Below, piece after piece: positions 47,436 to 57,691 of a stretch of DNA of 64,000 nt. The DNA is taken from contig CM070599.1 of the NCBI GenBank assembly GCA_036346395.1, positions 38,307,232-38,371,231 of the forward strand. The letters are read 5' to 3'. Within the stretch, counting starts at the first letter, position 1. Each line of letters opens with the position of its first letter. The stretch is from Hsuehochloa calcarea (Eukaryota > Streptophyta > Magnoliopsida > Poales > Poaceae). A program made the translations under genes and the position numbers. Below the pieces are notes generated by a model. The model saw only the letters and a list, made by a program, of their open reading frames with translations. It searched no databases and was not told the origin of the DNA.

Positions 47436-48218
47436 GTAGGGGCGGATATGGGCCTCGGGCCGGTTGGGCAATGGCCCGAGGTCAGAGAAAATAATAATGA
47501 ATTTTTTTGAATATATGTACCCAAAAAATATACACATTAAACAGACCCTACTCTTGCAGACCAGGCCGAGATAGCCGGCCCAGAATTCCCCACCGCGCCC
47601 CCCCCCCATTCCAGTCCCCACTTCCCCACGGCCCAGGCTCCCCCGCCCGCCCCTATTCCCCCGACTCTCCCTCCGCCTCCCAGCCCCCACCCGCCCAGGC
47701 CCCCCCCGCCCCTATTCCCCCGACTCTCCCTCCGCCTCCCCAGCCCACCCCGCACACGCCCCCCTTCCCCACCCTCCCATTTCTCCCGCCCTCGCTCGCC
47801 GTTCCCCGCCGCGCCCTGCCCCATTTCTCCCCGCGCCCCCCCGTGCTCCCGGCTCCCCGCCCCGGCGCCTCCTTCTAGCGCCAAATCTGCGCCCGCGCCT
47901 CGGCCGCTCGGTTCCAACTCCCTCACCGGCGCCGGAGCTCCCTCGCCGGCGTCTGAGGTTCCAGCTCCCTCGCCAAGTCGCGGACCTAGATGTACCAAGT
48001 TGTTGCGCGTCGCGCGTCGCGCGCCTCCTTGTCATCTGCGCTGCGCGATGCCCAGATTCTGGCCCGAACGTCCGGCCGCTCGCCGACTCGCGCCTGCGGC
48101 CAGTGCCTCATCTGCGCCCAACTCCTCGCCGCTCGCGCCTGCGTTCGAGCTCCCTCTGGCTCGGCTCGGCGCCTCTTAGTTTTGGGCCCGAGGTTCTTTC
48201 AAATTCTGGCTCCGCCAC
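47436..48218. mobile_element. Small Mutator-like element with 9-bp target duplication, GC-rich interior
   Basis: TGTTGGTCA occurs at 47427-47435 and 48219-48227. Just inside are GTAGGGGCGGAT (left) and, reverse-complemented, GTGGCGGAGCC (right), short inverted repeats of a type common in grass genomes. A 9-bp duplication fits Mutator-like elements. The interior is strongly C-rich from 47590 to 47870 and has no recognised protein, although GC-rich exon-like sequence could be captured gene material. Confidence 0.6.
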
Positions 48219-48227
48219 TGTTGGTCA

Positions 48228-50750
48228 CTCTCGAATAGATATGTTTACTTGTTCAGCAATTGGCTCGAGAGTTCCATACTCAATCACACCACGGCTAGAG
48301 TTACAATCAAAGCGGATACAGATGAATATCGTTTATCATATATTATATTCCTTTGTTTTTATAGTCGGTCACAGATAGTATTGGATACTAATTTCTCCAT
48401 TTCGTATTTGCTCCGCCGACCTTCAGTCGATCGGACAAACGAAAATTAGCTGCTTCTTTTGCACCCCCTCTACAAGGTATTGGACAATAGAGGTGCAATA
48501 AAAGCGAACGTGGGAAGACTAATCGCCGAGATGTCGAAGGAAGAGAACTCAACATTCCCCGCCCGCTCAATGTAGCAATCCGTCTATATGTTATCATGTT
48601 CTTAAGTGAAGTTACAACATGCTTCCTCATACCTAACATACGGTACATTTAGACGGATATCGTCCGCTCGTTATCATATTCCGTATTCCTTTAAATCGAA
48701 GTTGAACACGGATAATATCATATACTTATTTATCCTTTTGTATTCCCTCCCACTCCATTTACACCCCTAATCCTAGCCCTTCTATGTAGTCGTGTACTTC
48801 ACAGAGTCTGCACTACTGGTTTTCGTTACTCGCCTGTCTGCCCAGAAAGAAATCACACATTGTGTGGTCAGCTTGCACCTCGCGGCTATGAGCTACGTGA
48901 CCATCGCCGTGCGGGTTTGGAGTTTTGGCTAAAATGATATGTTTTCAAAATGAAATAACAAGTCCAGCGTCCATCCTCGCGAATGAAATAATAAAAATAA
49001 CATTTATATCATACGAAATCGCCACAAAAACTACGAGTCGCGGTCTAGCCAACCTGCCATGCTCTTAGTCCGGAAGCACGACAGGAACATGCACATGCCA
49101 CCTGCTACGGAGTGGGAGTACGACAGACCATGTGCTATGAACTAAGAGCGCGACTGGTCGGCTTCTACAGTATGTGATCACGGAACGTGGTTTCTACGGT
49201 GATTTCATGTGGTAAAAATGTTATTTTTATTATTTTTGTACGTAGAATTGCTATTTTGTTTTGAAAAGTGGTTAAATGAGGGGGACTAATTGCTATTTAC
49301 TTTCGAACTCGCGGGCTCGCGGGACATAATATATACCTTTGAACATATACGGAAAAGGTAGCTTTCTTGTGCGCATTTGCCATTTCGAGGTGGAGAATCA
49401 AAATCTTACGTAAGCAAACACTCTGTTGACACGTGTGGGATGTATAGTTATAATATCCAGACCGGCCATCGATCCGATCAAAGTATCAGATCCCTAGCCC
49501 GATAGTCGGACCGGTGATCAATGGTCGGACCGTGTGTTATACACACACCCACACAAAAACTATGGAAAAAAAATCAATACACAAAATAATAATTATTATT
49601 AAATAATCTGAATTCTGAATAACAAATTAAGCCAGTCAAAGAGATACTCATACAATAATGAGATCATTCAAACATTTGATGTTCTAGTCTATTTTTCTTC
49701 TTTGAATGAATATATTTTAATATACTTCGATTCCTCTCGCATTGAGATGCACTGCATGCTTGTCTTCATGTATAAATTGTCAGCTTACATCTTACTATAT
49801 ATATCTTATATCTAACTATATATTACTCTGATTAAAAAATAGAACGTTAAAAATTGACTCTTACATCTTAACAAAGACTAGAGAGTAGAGACAAGCAAAG
49901 CAAACAAGTAGGGAAGTGCATCATATCTTGCTGATGGAGGCAAAGCTAGGCAGAGGATGACCGGAGTGAGAGAATGAAAAAGATAAAAATTATTTATACG
50001 TAGCTGTCAAACAGAAAGGAGCTGCGGAAAGGAGTAAGAGTAAAGGTGAAAATTATTTATGTGTAGCCATCAATTTTACAAGAGGGTTCACATACTAAAA
50101 CATAGAAGCACCCAAAATACTACTAAAACATAGAAGCACCCCAAGTATGAACACGCCTTATGAGCGAAGCAAAACCGATGGGTCGATGAAAACCCGACCA
50201 GGTTGGCCGAGTTTTTTGGATCAATTGCATCTACGGTTTTGTGAGTGTACCTAGCCCAGCAAAACCTTTCAATCCGGATTTTTCCGGTTCAACCAACCTC
50301 ACCTCTCGAATTCTCTAGTGCTGCGCGAAATGTTTTGCCCTGCTTCACATTTCTCATGGGACAATGGAAATTATCACGAGCTAGTACTCATTGACAGCAT
50401 TCAACCATCCAGACAACCACAAACACTAGCACTCCTTACTGCTACAAATTGCATTTCAGTGGAAGCCAGCATTTCGCCCAAACTCTGCAATTTATTCCTC
50501 ACCTCACCACAAACGTGACATCCACACCAGACATCCAACATGCACGTCGCAATTTCGATCACGAAACATACTACTACGTACACAAGCAAGCCTAAACATG
50601 CACGCATGCATTTGGAATTTGGAAAGAACAATCGGTAACTACTAACTAGGTCGACTAGCTAACGCGGCCACGGCGAGAAACGTACGTAACAGCAACCGTA
50701 CGCTGTATTGGTGATCATGCGCCGTCCAGTGCGTCCAATCAGTTCCTCCT
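48228..50750. other. Intergenic DNA, no gene recognised
   Basis: AT-rich sequence with a 28-bp direct duplication (TACTAAAACATAGAAGCACCC at 50093 and 50121). No coding region or transposon ends were recognised. The last part is probably the oleosin 3' untranslated region. Confidence 0.4.
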
Positions 50751-51191
50751 CTAAGCCCCCTGCGCCTGGTCGATGCGGTGCTGCGCCGCCTCCTTGATGT
50801 CGCAGGCCTTGGACGCGAGCCGCGCCTTGGCGTGGTCCAGCTGGTCGGCGCCCGGCGGGTGCTTCCCAGTGAGGTACTTGTACATCCACGAGAACACGGA
50901 CAGCGCGGCCACGCCGAGCCCGCCCGACGTGACAAACCCGGCCGCCATGAGCGCGAGCGCGATGGCGGCCGGCACGAGCACCGGGCTGAAGATGACCAGC
51001 ACCGGCGTGGCCACCGTGAGCGCGATGACGGTGCCCGCCAGGATCAGCCCGGACAGCAACAGCATCGACCCGCCGGCCGTGGCGGCCGTGGCCGCCTTCA
51101 GAGCCGTCAGCATCACGGGCTGCTTCTGCTGCGCCTGGCCACCACCGCCCCCGACCCCGCCGCCTAGGACGCCTCTGTGGTGATCAGCCAT
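50751..51191 (-). CDS. Oleosin, 16 kDa grass seed type, 146 aa
   Basis: One exon. The start ATG at 51191 gives MADHHRGVLGGG, the usual grass oleosin N-terminus. A longer upstream frame is not native. Residues 1-27 are polar and Gly/Gln rich. Residues 28-100 form the long hydrophobic hairpin with the proline knot P63-x5-S69-P70-x3-P74 (in PVLVIFSPVLVP), which anchors oleosin in the oil-body monolayer. The C-terminal amphipathic part (TGKHPPGADQLDHAKARLAS) is nearly the maize 16 kDa oleosin as I remember it. A TATA-like box lies 80 bp upstream of the ATG and an ACGT core (CCACGTAT on the minus strand) just beyond it. The protein stabilises seed oil bodies and expression is expected in embryo and aleurone. 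No damage seen. Confidence 0.95.
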   Translation of the reverse strand: MADHHRGVLGGGVGGGGGQAQQKQPVMLTALKAATAATAGGSMLLLSGLILAGTVIALTVATPVLVIFSPVLVPAAIALALMAAGFVTSGGLGVAALSVFSWMYKYLTGKHPPGADQLDHAKARLASKACDIKEAAQHRIDQAQGA

Positions 51192-51270
51192 GGGTAGAGC
51201 ACCTTGAGCACTACTACCGCATGCGCACACACCCTGCGAGTGAAGCGAAGGATGGGGAAGGGAGGGGGCG

Positions 51271-51277
51271 TTATAGA
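51271..51277 (-). promoter_or_regulatory. TATA-like box of the oleosin gene
   Basis: Minus strand reads CTCTATAACG about 80 bp upstream of the oleosin start codon. An ACGT-core element (CCACGTAT), the kind bound by ABA-response bZIP factors, lies about 25 bp further upstream near 51297-51304. Confidence 0.5.
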
Positions 51278-51399
51278 GGAGGGCCGTGCAATGGGATACG
51301 TGGAGGCGGGCGGGAGCCGGAGCGGCCGCGTGGGACGCAAGCGGGACTCGTGTCGGGAGCGCCACGACACCTGTGTTGTGGTGGTGTCGTTTGTGCAGG

Positions 51400-52069
51400 C
51401 CCAACAAGCTTTCTCAGCGAATTCTCAGCGAATTGTGTTCAAGCCCATATCAACAGGTTGCAACTTGCGTGTCCACCACCTCACATCCTCGCCTACTGAA
51501 AGTAGTCTTCATTTTCGTGGTGACCTGTACTATCATTATCTTTGATAATAGTACTAGTCTTGTGGATTATTACTCGATAAGATCTTGTCTTGTCGAATAA
51601 TAAGCCACATAAGAGATAAGACATTGCAGCAGAAAATATAGATAGAGAGTTCTAACAGTATTACAATACCATGCCACTTAGGGTTTAATGTCTCTAATAG
51701 GGCTTAACAAGGTTTGCCCAATTTATTACAATCTTCCTCACGGAAGCTTGACCTAACATTACTAGATAAAGGGGTGACGCATCATCCCCGAGTTACTTAG
51801 CTTAACTAATAGAGATTTATTCATCCCAACCTCCATAAGAGGGTGTTTAAGGTCATAAGCGGTGTCTTCCGGATCCACCGTCTCCCAATCATCGTAGTAG
51901 CAGTGCTCGTCGGAGGTCGGACTCAAGGGGGTTATCGTTGACTTGGTTCTAACAAGGATAATTAATAGCAAGAATGAGTACAAAGTACTCTGCAAGCATT
52001 AATTAGCAAAAATGAACATTCATGAAATTTTCTGTCATCTCATCACCAATTCTAAGTCAATTATCTAGT
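51400..52069. other. Intergenic DNA with a probable LTR-retrotransposon fragment
   Basis: From about 51590 to 52000 the sequence (AAGACATTGCAGC, GAGTACAAAGTACTCTGCAAG) resembles non-coding LTR parts of large gypsy elements. The GAGTACA phrase also occurs in similar setting inside the solo LTR at 15072-19912. The ends are not found. A short duplication TCTCAGCGAAT lies at 51413-51435. Confidence 0.35.
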
Positions 52070-52078
52070 TTTTTATAA

Positions 52079-52415
52079 GGAATAAGTCCATTCTTCGTCC
52101 CTCATCTATACCCGATGATTAATTTTGGTCCCTGAACTTAAATACCGGATATAACGCACCTCAAACTTTTCATACCGGGCAAATTGCGTCCCTCCGTGCG
52201 TGAGACGGCGGTTTGGGCCGACGTGGCATCCACGCTGGCGCTGAGTCGGCCTCGCACTCGGTCGCTCTCTCTCCCTCTCTCCCTCGAATCAAATCATGCT
52301 CTCTCGATGCCACGATGCGGTCGCCTCGCGCTCGGTCGCTCTCTCTCCTCTCGCTCACTCTCGCTCTCGCTCTCCTCTCGGCGGCTAGGGTTTGGCGGCG
52401 TGGCGACTAGGGTTC
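52079..52415. repeat. Left terminal inverted repeat of the 5.6 kb MULE
   Basis: About 330 bp matching the reverse complement of 57366-57682, including GGCGGTTTGGGCCGACGTGG, CGCTGAGTCGGCCTCGCACT and GGCGGCTAGGGTTTG. CT microsatellite blocks differ slightly in length from the right copy. Confidence 0.92.
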
Positions 52416-52619
52416 TAAGAAATCCCGGATCCCAGCGGATAGGATGCGGCGGTGAACAAGGACGGGGCTAAGGTGAGTTCTTCAATCCTAGATCTGGCGC
52501 AATTACTCCGGTTGTTTGTGGAGCTACTTCGATTAGTGTTGTTCTTAGAGTAATGGTTGGTGTTATTTTGCATGTAGGTATATCACAGTGGTGATTTCTT
52601 GCGGTTACTCTGATTTAGC

Positions 52620-55600
52620 AATGGATAATTTGGACAAGCTAGCTGTTTGGTTCCATTTCAGTGGGGATTTCTTTGATGATGGGAAGAGATTGCATTATTG
52701 CGGAGGAAGAGACGGCATGTCTTACATAGATCGGGATAAGTTGTCGCTCTAAGGAGGTCCAAGGCCATTTGAAGGACCATTGTGAGGATGTGGAGTTGGT
52801 ACTCATGCCCGCGGTTTCTGGGAAAGCATTGAAGACTGGATTGAGGGCGCTAACAAATGATGAGGACTGCCAGACCATGGCTGACTGTATCACTGATGGG
52901 GGTGTTGTGGATATATTTGTTGAGGCAGTGGGAGTTGATGATGATGTTGGCTCAGATGGTGATGGTGTTGGTGACAAAGTAGATGAAGACAGTGATTGGG
53001 AAGATGAGAGTGAAGCTTGGATGCACACAGATGATGTTGAGGAATTAGATGCTTCCAAGGAGGTGGAGGTGATTGAGGTGTCACCACCGATATTGCAAAG
53101 GATATTGCACATAGCGGAAGTTCTACAATACATTGCACGATATGAAGGGAAGGCAAATGTCGACTACAAGACTTGCAAAGTGACTACGAGAAAGAGGTAC
53201 AAGGTTTGGTCATTTGGTGGCCATTGATGAGTCAAGGGACAAGGAGGAGACGATGTGGTGACACTTCTTACTTTTACGAGAGTGAGGAAGAGGACGGCTA
53301 TGAGGAAGGTGGCGGTGATGGTGAGCTCCGAGGAGGAAACCCAAGTACCTAGGTATGACCCCAAAGCAAGTCTCCTACTTTTAGCTTGGGCATGGGTTTT
53401 AGTTTGCAAGGGGACTTCATTCAAGTCATTAGGCGGTATGGAGTAGAGAGGAGACATGTTATTAATTTTTGCAAGAATGACAACAAAAGGGTTAGGGCTC
53501 AATGTGAGTGGGCCAAATATCCTTGGTTTATCTTGTTGTCAAATAATGATGGGAGAGGATGAAGGATGGATAGTGAGTAGTTTCAAGGATGAGCACACAT
53601 GCCCCCCAAGAAGGGACAACAAACTTGTCACTTCCAGGAGAATAGCTGAAAAGTTTGAGAGTGCCATAATGGGAAACCCAACTGGAAGCTTGAGCACTTG
53701 AAGCAAACAGTACAGGAACAAATGCATGCAGATGTGAGCATAGCTAAGTGCAAAAGAGCTAAGTCCATTGTAATGCAGAAGGTATTAGACTCCAAGAAGG
53801 GAGAGTATGGTAGGGTCTTTGACTACCAAATGGAGCTTCTTAGGAGCAATCCAGGTAGCACAGTAGTGGTTAAGCTGCATCCAGATGCCCCAGAAGCTGT
53901 TTTTCACAGAATGTATATTTGTTTGGATGCTTGCAAAAGAGGTTTCTTAGCTGGGTGTAGGAAAGTGATAGGTTTAGATGGTTGTTTCTTCAAAGGTCCA
54001 ACCAATGGGAGCTAATTTGTGCAATGGGAAGAGATGCAAACAATCAGATGTACCCCATAGCATGGGCTGTGGTAGAGAAGGAAACTAATGAGTCATGGGA
54101 CTGGTTCTGTGGGATTTTCTTCAAAGATATAGAAATTGGAGATGGCGAAGGATGGGTAATCATCTCAGATCAACAGAAAGTAAGTCACATTAGTGTTTAT
54201 TCATCCAATTTGTCATATCACGATTTACATTTGTTTGTTGCAGGGCCTACTAAATGCTGTTCAGTATTGGGTACCCAAGGCTGAGCATAGGATGTGTGCA
54301 AGACACATCTATGCCAACTTCAGGAAGACTTACAAGAACAAGGCTTGGCAGAAGAAGTTCTGGTTGTGTGCCAAATCTCCATGTGTCAATCTTTTCAACT
54401 ACCATTGGGCAAGGCTTGCAAAGGATACCCCAAGGTGCTAATGCAATCATGAGGACAGATCCACAACATTGGAGCAGGGCATGGTTCAAGTTGGGATCAT
54501 GCTGTGAATCTGTGGACAACAACATGTGTGAATCATTCAATCATGCCATAGTTGAGTCAAGGTACCTCCCTATCATCAGCATGTTTGAGTGGATAAGGAG
54601 GAAAGTGATGGTTAGAATCCATACCAACAAAAGCAAGGCAGAGAAGTGGACAGGTGTGACATGCCCCAATATTTCAAGAAAATGAAGGTCTACATCAATG
54701 AGTCGGTTTTACGTCATCTTTGTGTACAATGGTCGAGAATGGTTTTGAGGTCACACATAGAGATAATAGGTTCTCAGTGAACTTGGATAGTAGAACTTGT
54801 TCATGCAGATATTGGCAACTGTCTGGTTTGCCTTGCCCACATGTCATTGCATGCATCAATTGGAGGAGCAGTTCCTTGATGACTACATAGCACCATGTTA
54901 CTCCATTGCAGTACAACAAGACTTATGAGCACTTGCTTGCAACCTGTTGAGGGCATGACTTGTTGGCCCACATCGGAGAGACCAAGACCAAGGCAACCAA
55001 AATGGAGAAAATGCAGGAGGCCAAAGAAAGATAGGAAGAGAGAGCAAGATGAGAAGCCTAAAGGAATAAGACTGTCCAAGATTGGCACAATCATTAGGTG
55101 CGAGCTTTGCAAAGGAATTAGCCATAACAGTCTAGCTGTGAGAGGAGACATGGCCAATCGTGAGCAAACATCGAGCCCACCGGGATCAACAAGGTCATTG
55201 TGCAAGTGTTGGCAATTCTACACCAACTGGTCTGTTCCCTGGTACAAAATTCATTCCTTCATTTCATGCATTTCCTAAGTTGGTACAAAATTACATAGTT
55301 TAAGCACCTTTCACATTGCAGTTGTGATTCCTCCACCACAACAGAGTGTTCTAGCATGACCAAGAGAAAGACCAGATCTAATTGGTGAACACACCACCTC
55401 CATCCAAAAAGAGTTGCACTGGGGTAGGAGTATTGTACTCAGACAGGACAGGCACAATTTTTCAGAATGTAGGTGCATTCCAAAATTTCCATATCTTCAT
55501 TTATATTCTTTGCACTTGCAAACTACAAACCTCTAACTCAACATGGTGGTTACCTCACTACTGGTATGCCGGATCGGAGGATCATCAAAACCTGCACTCT

Positions 55601-55834
55601 TGCTAAAGTCACTACACAACATGGTGGTTCGGCACTATGAACTTGGAGGCAAGTGTGGCGTCTGCGAGTGCAAAGTCAAGTGTGAACATCCAGGTAACTT
55701 CGGGTTCTGCCTCTGGTAAAGCTGCAGCCCAAGAACCAGCCTTTCAAAATAGGAAGAAGCTGAGTCCAACCAAGAAGAAGCAAAGTTATAGTTCAAAGCT
55801 TGCAAAGCTTTTGGGTATCCCAACTAATGAGTGA
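52620..55834 (+). pseudogene. MULE transposase of the 5.6 kb element, multiply frameshifted
   Basis: It starts MDNLDKLAVWFHFSGDFF at 52621. An acidic segment (DDDVGSDGDGVGD..EDSDWEDESE) follows. Then come RYGVERRHVINFCKNDNKRV near 53430, MELLRSNPGSTVVVKLHPDA near 53830, and the catalytic-core start AGCRKVIGLDGCFFKG near 53950. IAWAVVEKETNESWDWF and WVIISDQQK follow, then an intron (donor near 54181, acceptor near 54243), then GLLNAVQYWVPKAEHRMCARHI. A SWIM finger CSC..PCPH lies at 54799-54842. A zinc-knuckle-like RCELCKGISHN is near 55098. The order matches mudrA-type transposases. Frame changes near 52750, 53230, 53450, 53690 and 54015 and the in-frame stop at 54683 inactivate it. The C-terminal end is not certain. 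Confidence 0.85.
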
Positions 55835-55858
55835 TGTTCTAATGGATTTGCAGACAGT

Positions 55859-56017
55859 TATCTTTGTTAGTGTTATGTAATCTTTTGAACTTGTGCCTTG
55901 TGGGTGACATTATCTTTGTTAGTGTTATGTAATCTTTTCAACTTGTGCCTTGTGGTCCAGCGATTCTCACGACGGTCACTTAGTGTTATGTAATATTTTC
56001 AACTTGTGCCTTGTGGG
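55859..56017 (+). repeat. Three direct repeats after the transposase
   Basis: TTAGTGTTATGTAAT(C/A)TTTT followed by (C/G)AACTTGTGCCTTGTGG(G) occurs at about 55866, 55917 and 55979, the first two preceded by TTATCTTTG. They lie 25-180 bp beyond the last transposase-like frame, in its probable 3' untranslated region. Confidence 0.85.
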
Positions 56018-56679
56018 TCGATAAGCGTGTTTATTAATGGAAATGGGCGTGATTTGAGATCAAGCCATCGAACTATGAAAGATGACATGAGAAACTCAGT
56101 AACCATGTTGTGCGGTTGGAATTTCACCACTTTGTTCAAAGACTAATGTCTTTAGGCCCTAGATCATTACTGCATAATCAGTGCCGAAGCCTAATTAGAA
56201 AAAAAGAGTCGGTGACACAAGAATCTTGCAATCCTTCTTAAGACTCGGTCACATTAAGCACAAGATTGAACAATGCATTCCGAGTTACATTGATGTAATG
56301 CATTCCAGGTTCATTAAGACAATGCGGACAATGATTCGAGTTACATTGATGTTTACATGGATTGAACATCTTACAATGCATTCACAGTTCATTAGGACAA
56401 TGCCTCGGACAGTTAAAGAGCATTGAACTTGTTTCAATCACTGTCCCCCTAGTATCATTTCATCGAGTTTACATTTCATCCGGTATTAGAGAGCATCGAT
56501 TCGAGACGATTATCTTTGTTAGATTCAATCATGGTACCTTGTTGACAAGCATCGGTATTCTGAGCATCAAGCGGGCTGGACAATTTGAGCAACACGGGTT
56601 CCATTACATAATAGATTGCGCACGGGTTCAATTACATTCCCTAATCTGAACTCTAACTACCATCATTGCAAAAACAACA

Positions 56680-57398
56680 AGCAAGACAAAAAAGTCTCCT
56701 CTCTTTCTCAATTGTGCTACCCTACCGTGAGTCCAACAAGCTGCTACATCACGTTCTCCATGCTCGGACTCGCCACACTCAAATCTTGTTCATTGTTACG
56801 GTTCCTTAACGCCCTAAGCTCATGGTTCTCCTTCCTCAACGCCCTAACGAAGGTCGCGCAAGTCGATACTACTGCCTCAAGAAGGGGTTGGTTCATCATC
56901 GTACCATGCCCAAAACTTGCGACCTCCGACCTTCAATTAAGATTCACAAATAAGCGAGCCTTCACAAACCAAAATAACAGACAATTTGGTGAAGATTACT
57001 TACCCGAGCTCGCATGCATGTCATGTACCTCCGTCTTGGGTTAGAGTCGCTCCACGAGATCCACCGACCGGCCTTCTCCCGCAATGGCAATGGGTGTTGG
57101 AGCGTACTCCGATGGTCGCTCTGTATGGAATCGGCGAGGTGGAAGCCCCATAAAGCTGTCTTGACGGAGGGTGCAGTACATCTTTGCCGACCTTGAGCTT
57201 CCTCCGGGCCAACGAATGGAGCTCCCTAAGCCGGCCATGGCGCGAGCCTCCGCCGAGGGGGAAATCTGCCTGTGAGGAGCTCGGGAGGGCTCTGCAGATT
57301 GCTCGTCGGGAGGGCGATCGGCGTGGCGCGAGCGGCGGGGAAGGTATCTTGGGTCGCGCCGCCACCAAACTACAAACCCTAGTCGCCGCCGCCATCAA
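56680..57398 (-). pseudogene. GRF-type zinc-finger gene, convergent in the 5.6 kb MULE
   Basis: The minus strand starts near 57398 (MMAAATRVCSL) and holds HCHCGR near 57085. After a one-frame change it reads KAGRWISWSDSNPRRRYMTC (57070-57016), the first half of a zf-GRF domain with its Cys residues. A good donor GTAAGT follows at about 57004. The next exon reads GGRKFWAWYDDEPTP near 56920-56880, the second half, but Arg stands where the family has Cys. A coiled-coil tail with ALRKENHELRALRNRN follows. Stops interrupt the tail. It overlaps the inner end of the right terminal repeat, which is presumably its promoter. A partner role for the transposase is inferred. Confidence 0.65.
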
Positions 57399-57682
57399 AC
57401 CCTAGCCGCCGCGTGAGAGAGAGAGAGAGCGAGAGCGAGAGTGAGCGAGAGGAGCGACCGAAGTCGAGGTCGACCGGTCGTCGAATTTGAGGAGAGCGAC
57501 CGAGTGCGAGGCCGACTCAGCGCCAGCGTGGATGCCACGTCGGCCCAAACCGCCGTCGCACGCACGGAGGGACACGATTTGCCCGGTATGTAAAGTTTGA
57601 GGTGCGTTATATCCGGTATTTAAGTTCAGGGACCAAAATTAATCATCGGGTATAGTTGGGGGACGAAGAATGGACTTATTCC
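57366..57682. repeat. Right terminal inverted repeat of the 5.6 kb MULE
   Basis: Mirror of 52079-52415. It includes a GA microsatellite (57415-57432), and its inner end overlaps the start of the minus-strand GRF gene (ATG near 57398). Confidence 0.92.
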
Positions 57683-57691
57683 TTTTTATAA

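Larger units (their letters stand above)
52079..57682. mobile_element. Complete MULE with long TIRs and a perfect 9-bp target duplication, 5.6 kb
   Basis: GGAATAAGTCCATTCTTCG at the left end is exactly mirrored at the right. The inverted repeats extend about 330 bp, down to GACTAGGGTT near 52410 and AACCCTAGTC near 57366, with only minor differences. TTTTTATAA flanks both sides (52070-52078 and 57683-57691). Inside are a broken transposase (+) and a convergent GRF zinc-finger gene (-). The well-kept repeats and duplication show a younger insertion than the 13-30 kb element. Confidence 0.95.

Noticed and set aside
47507..47998. Proline-rich or glycine-rich proteins on both strands
   Set aside because: C-rich low-complexity DNA without stop codons inside a small transposon; no start context or domain.
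50751..51407. Longer 218-residue oleosin start
   Set aside because: The upstream extension covers the TATA-like box and 5' UTR; the family starts at MADHH, 72 codons further in.
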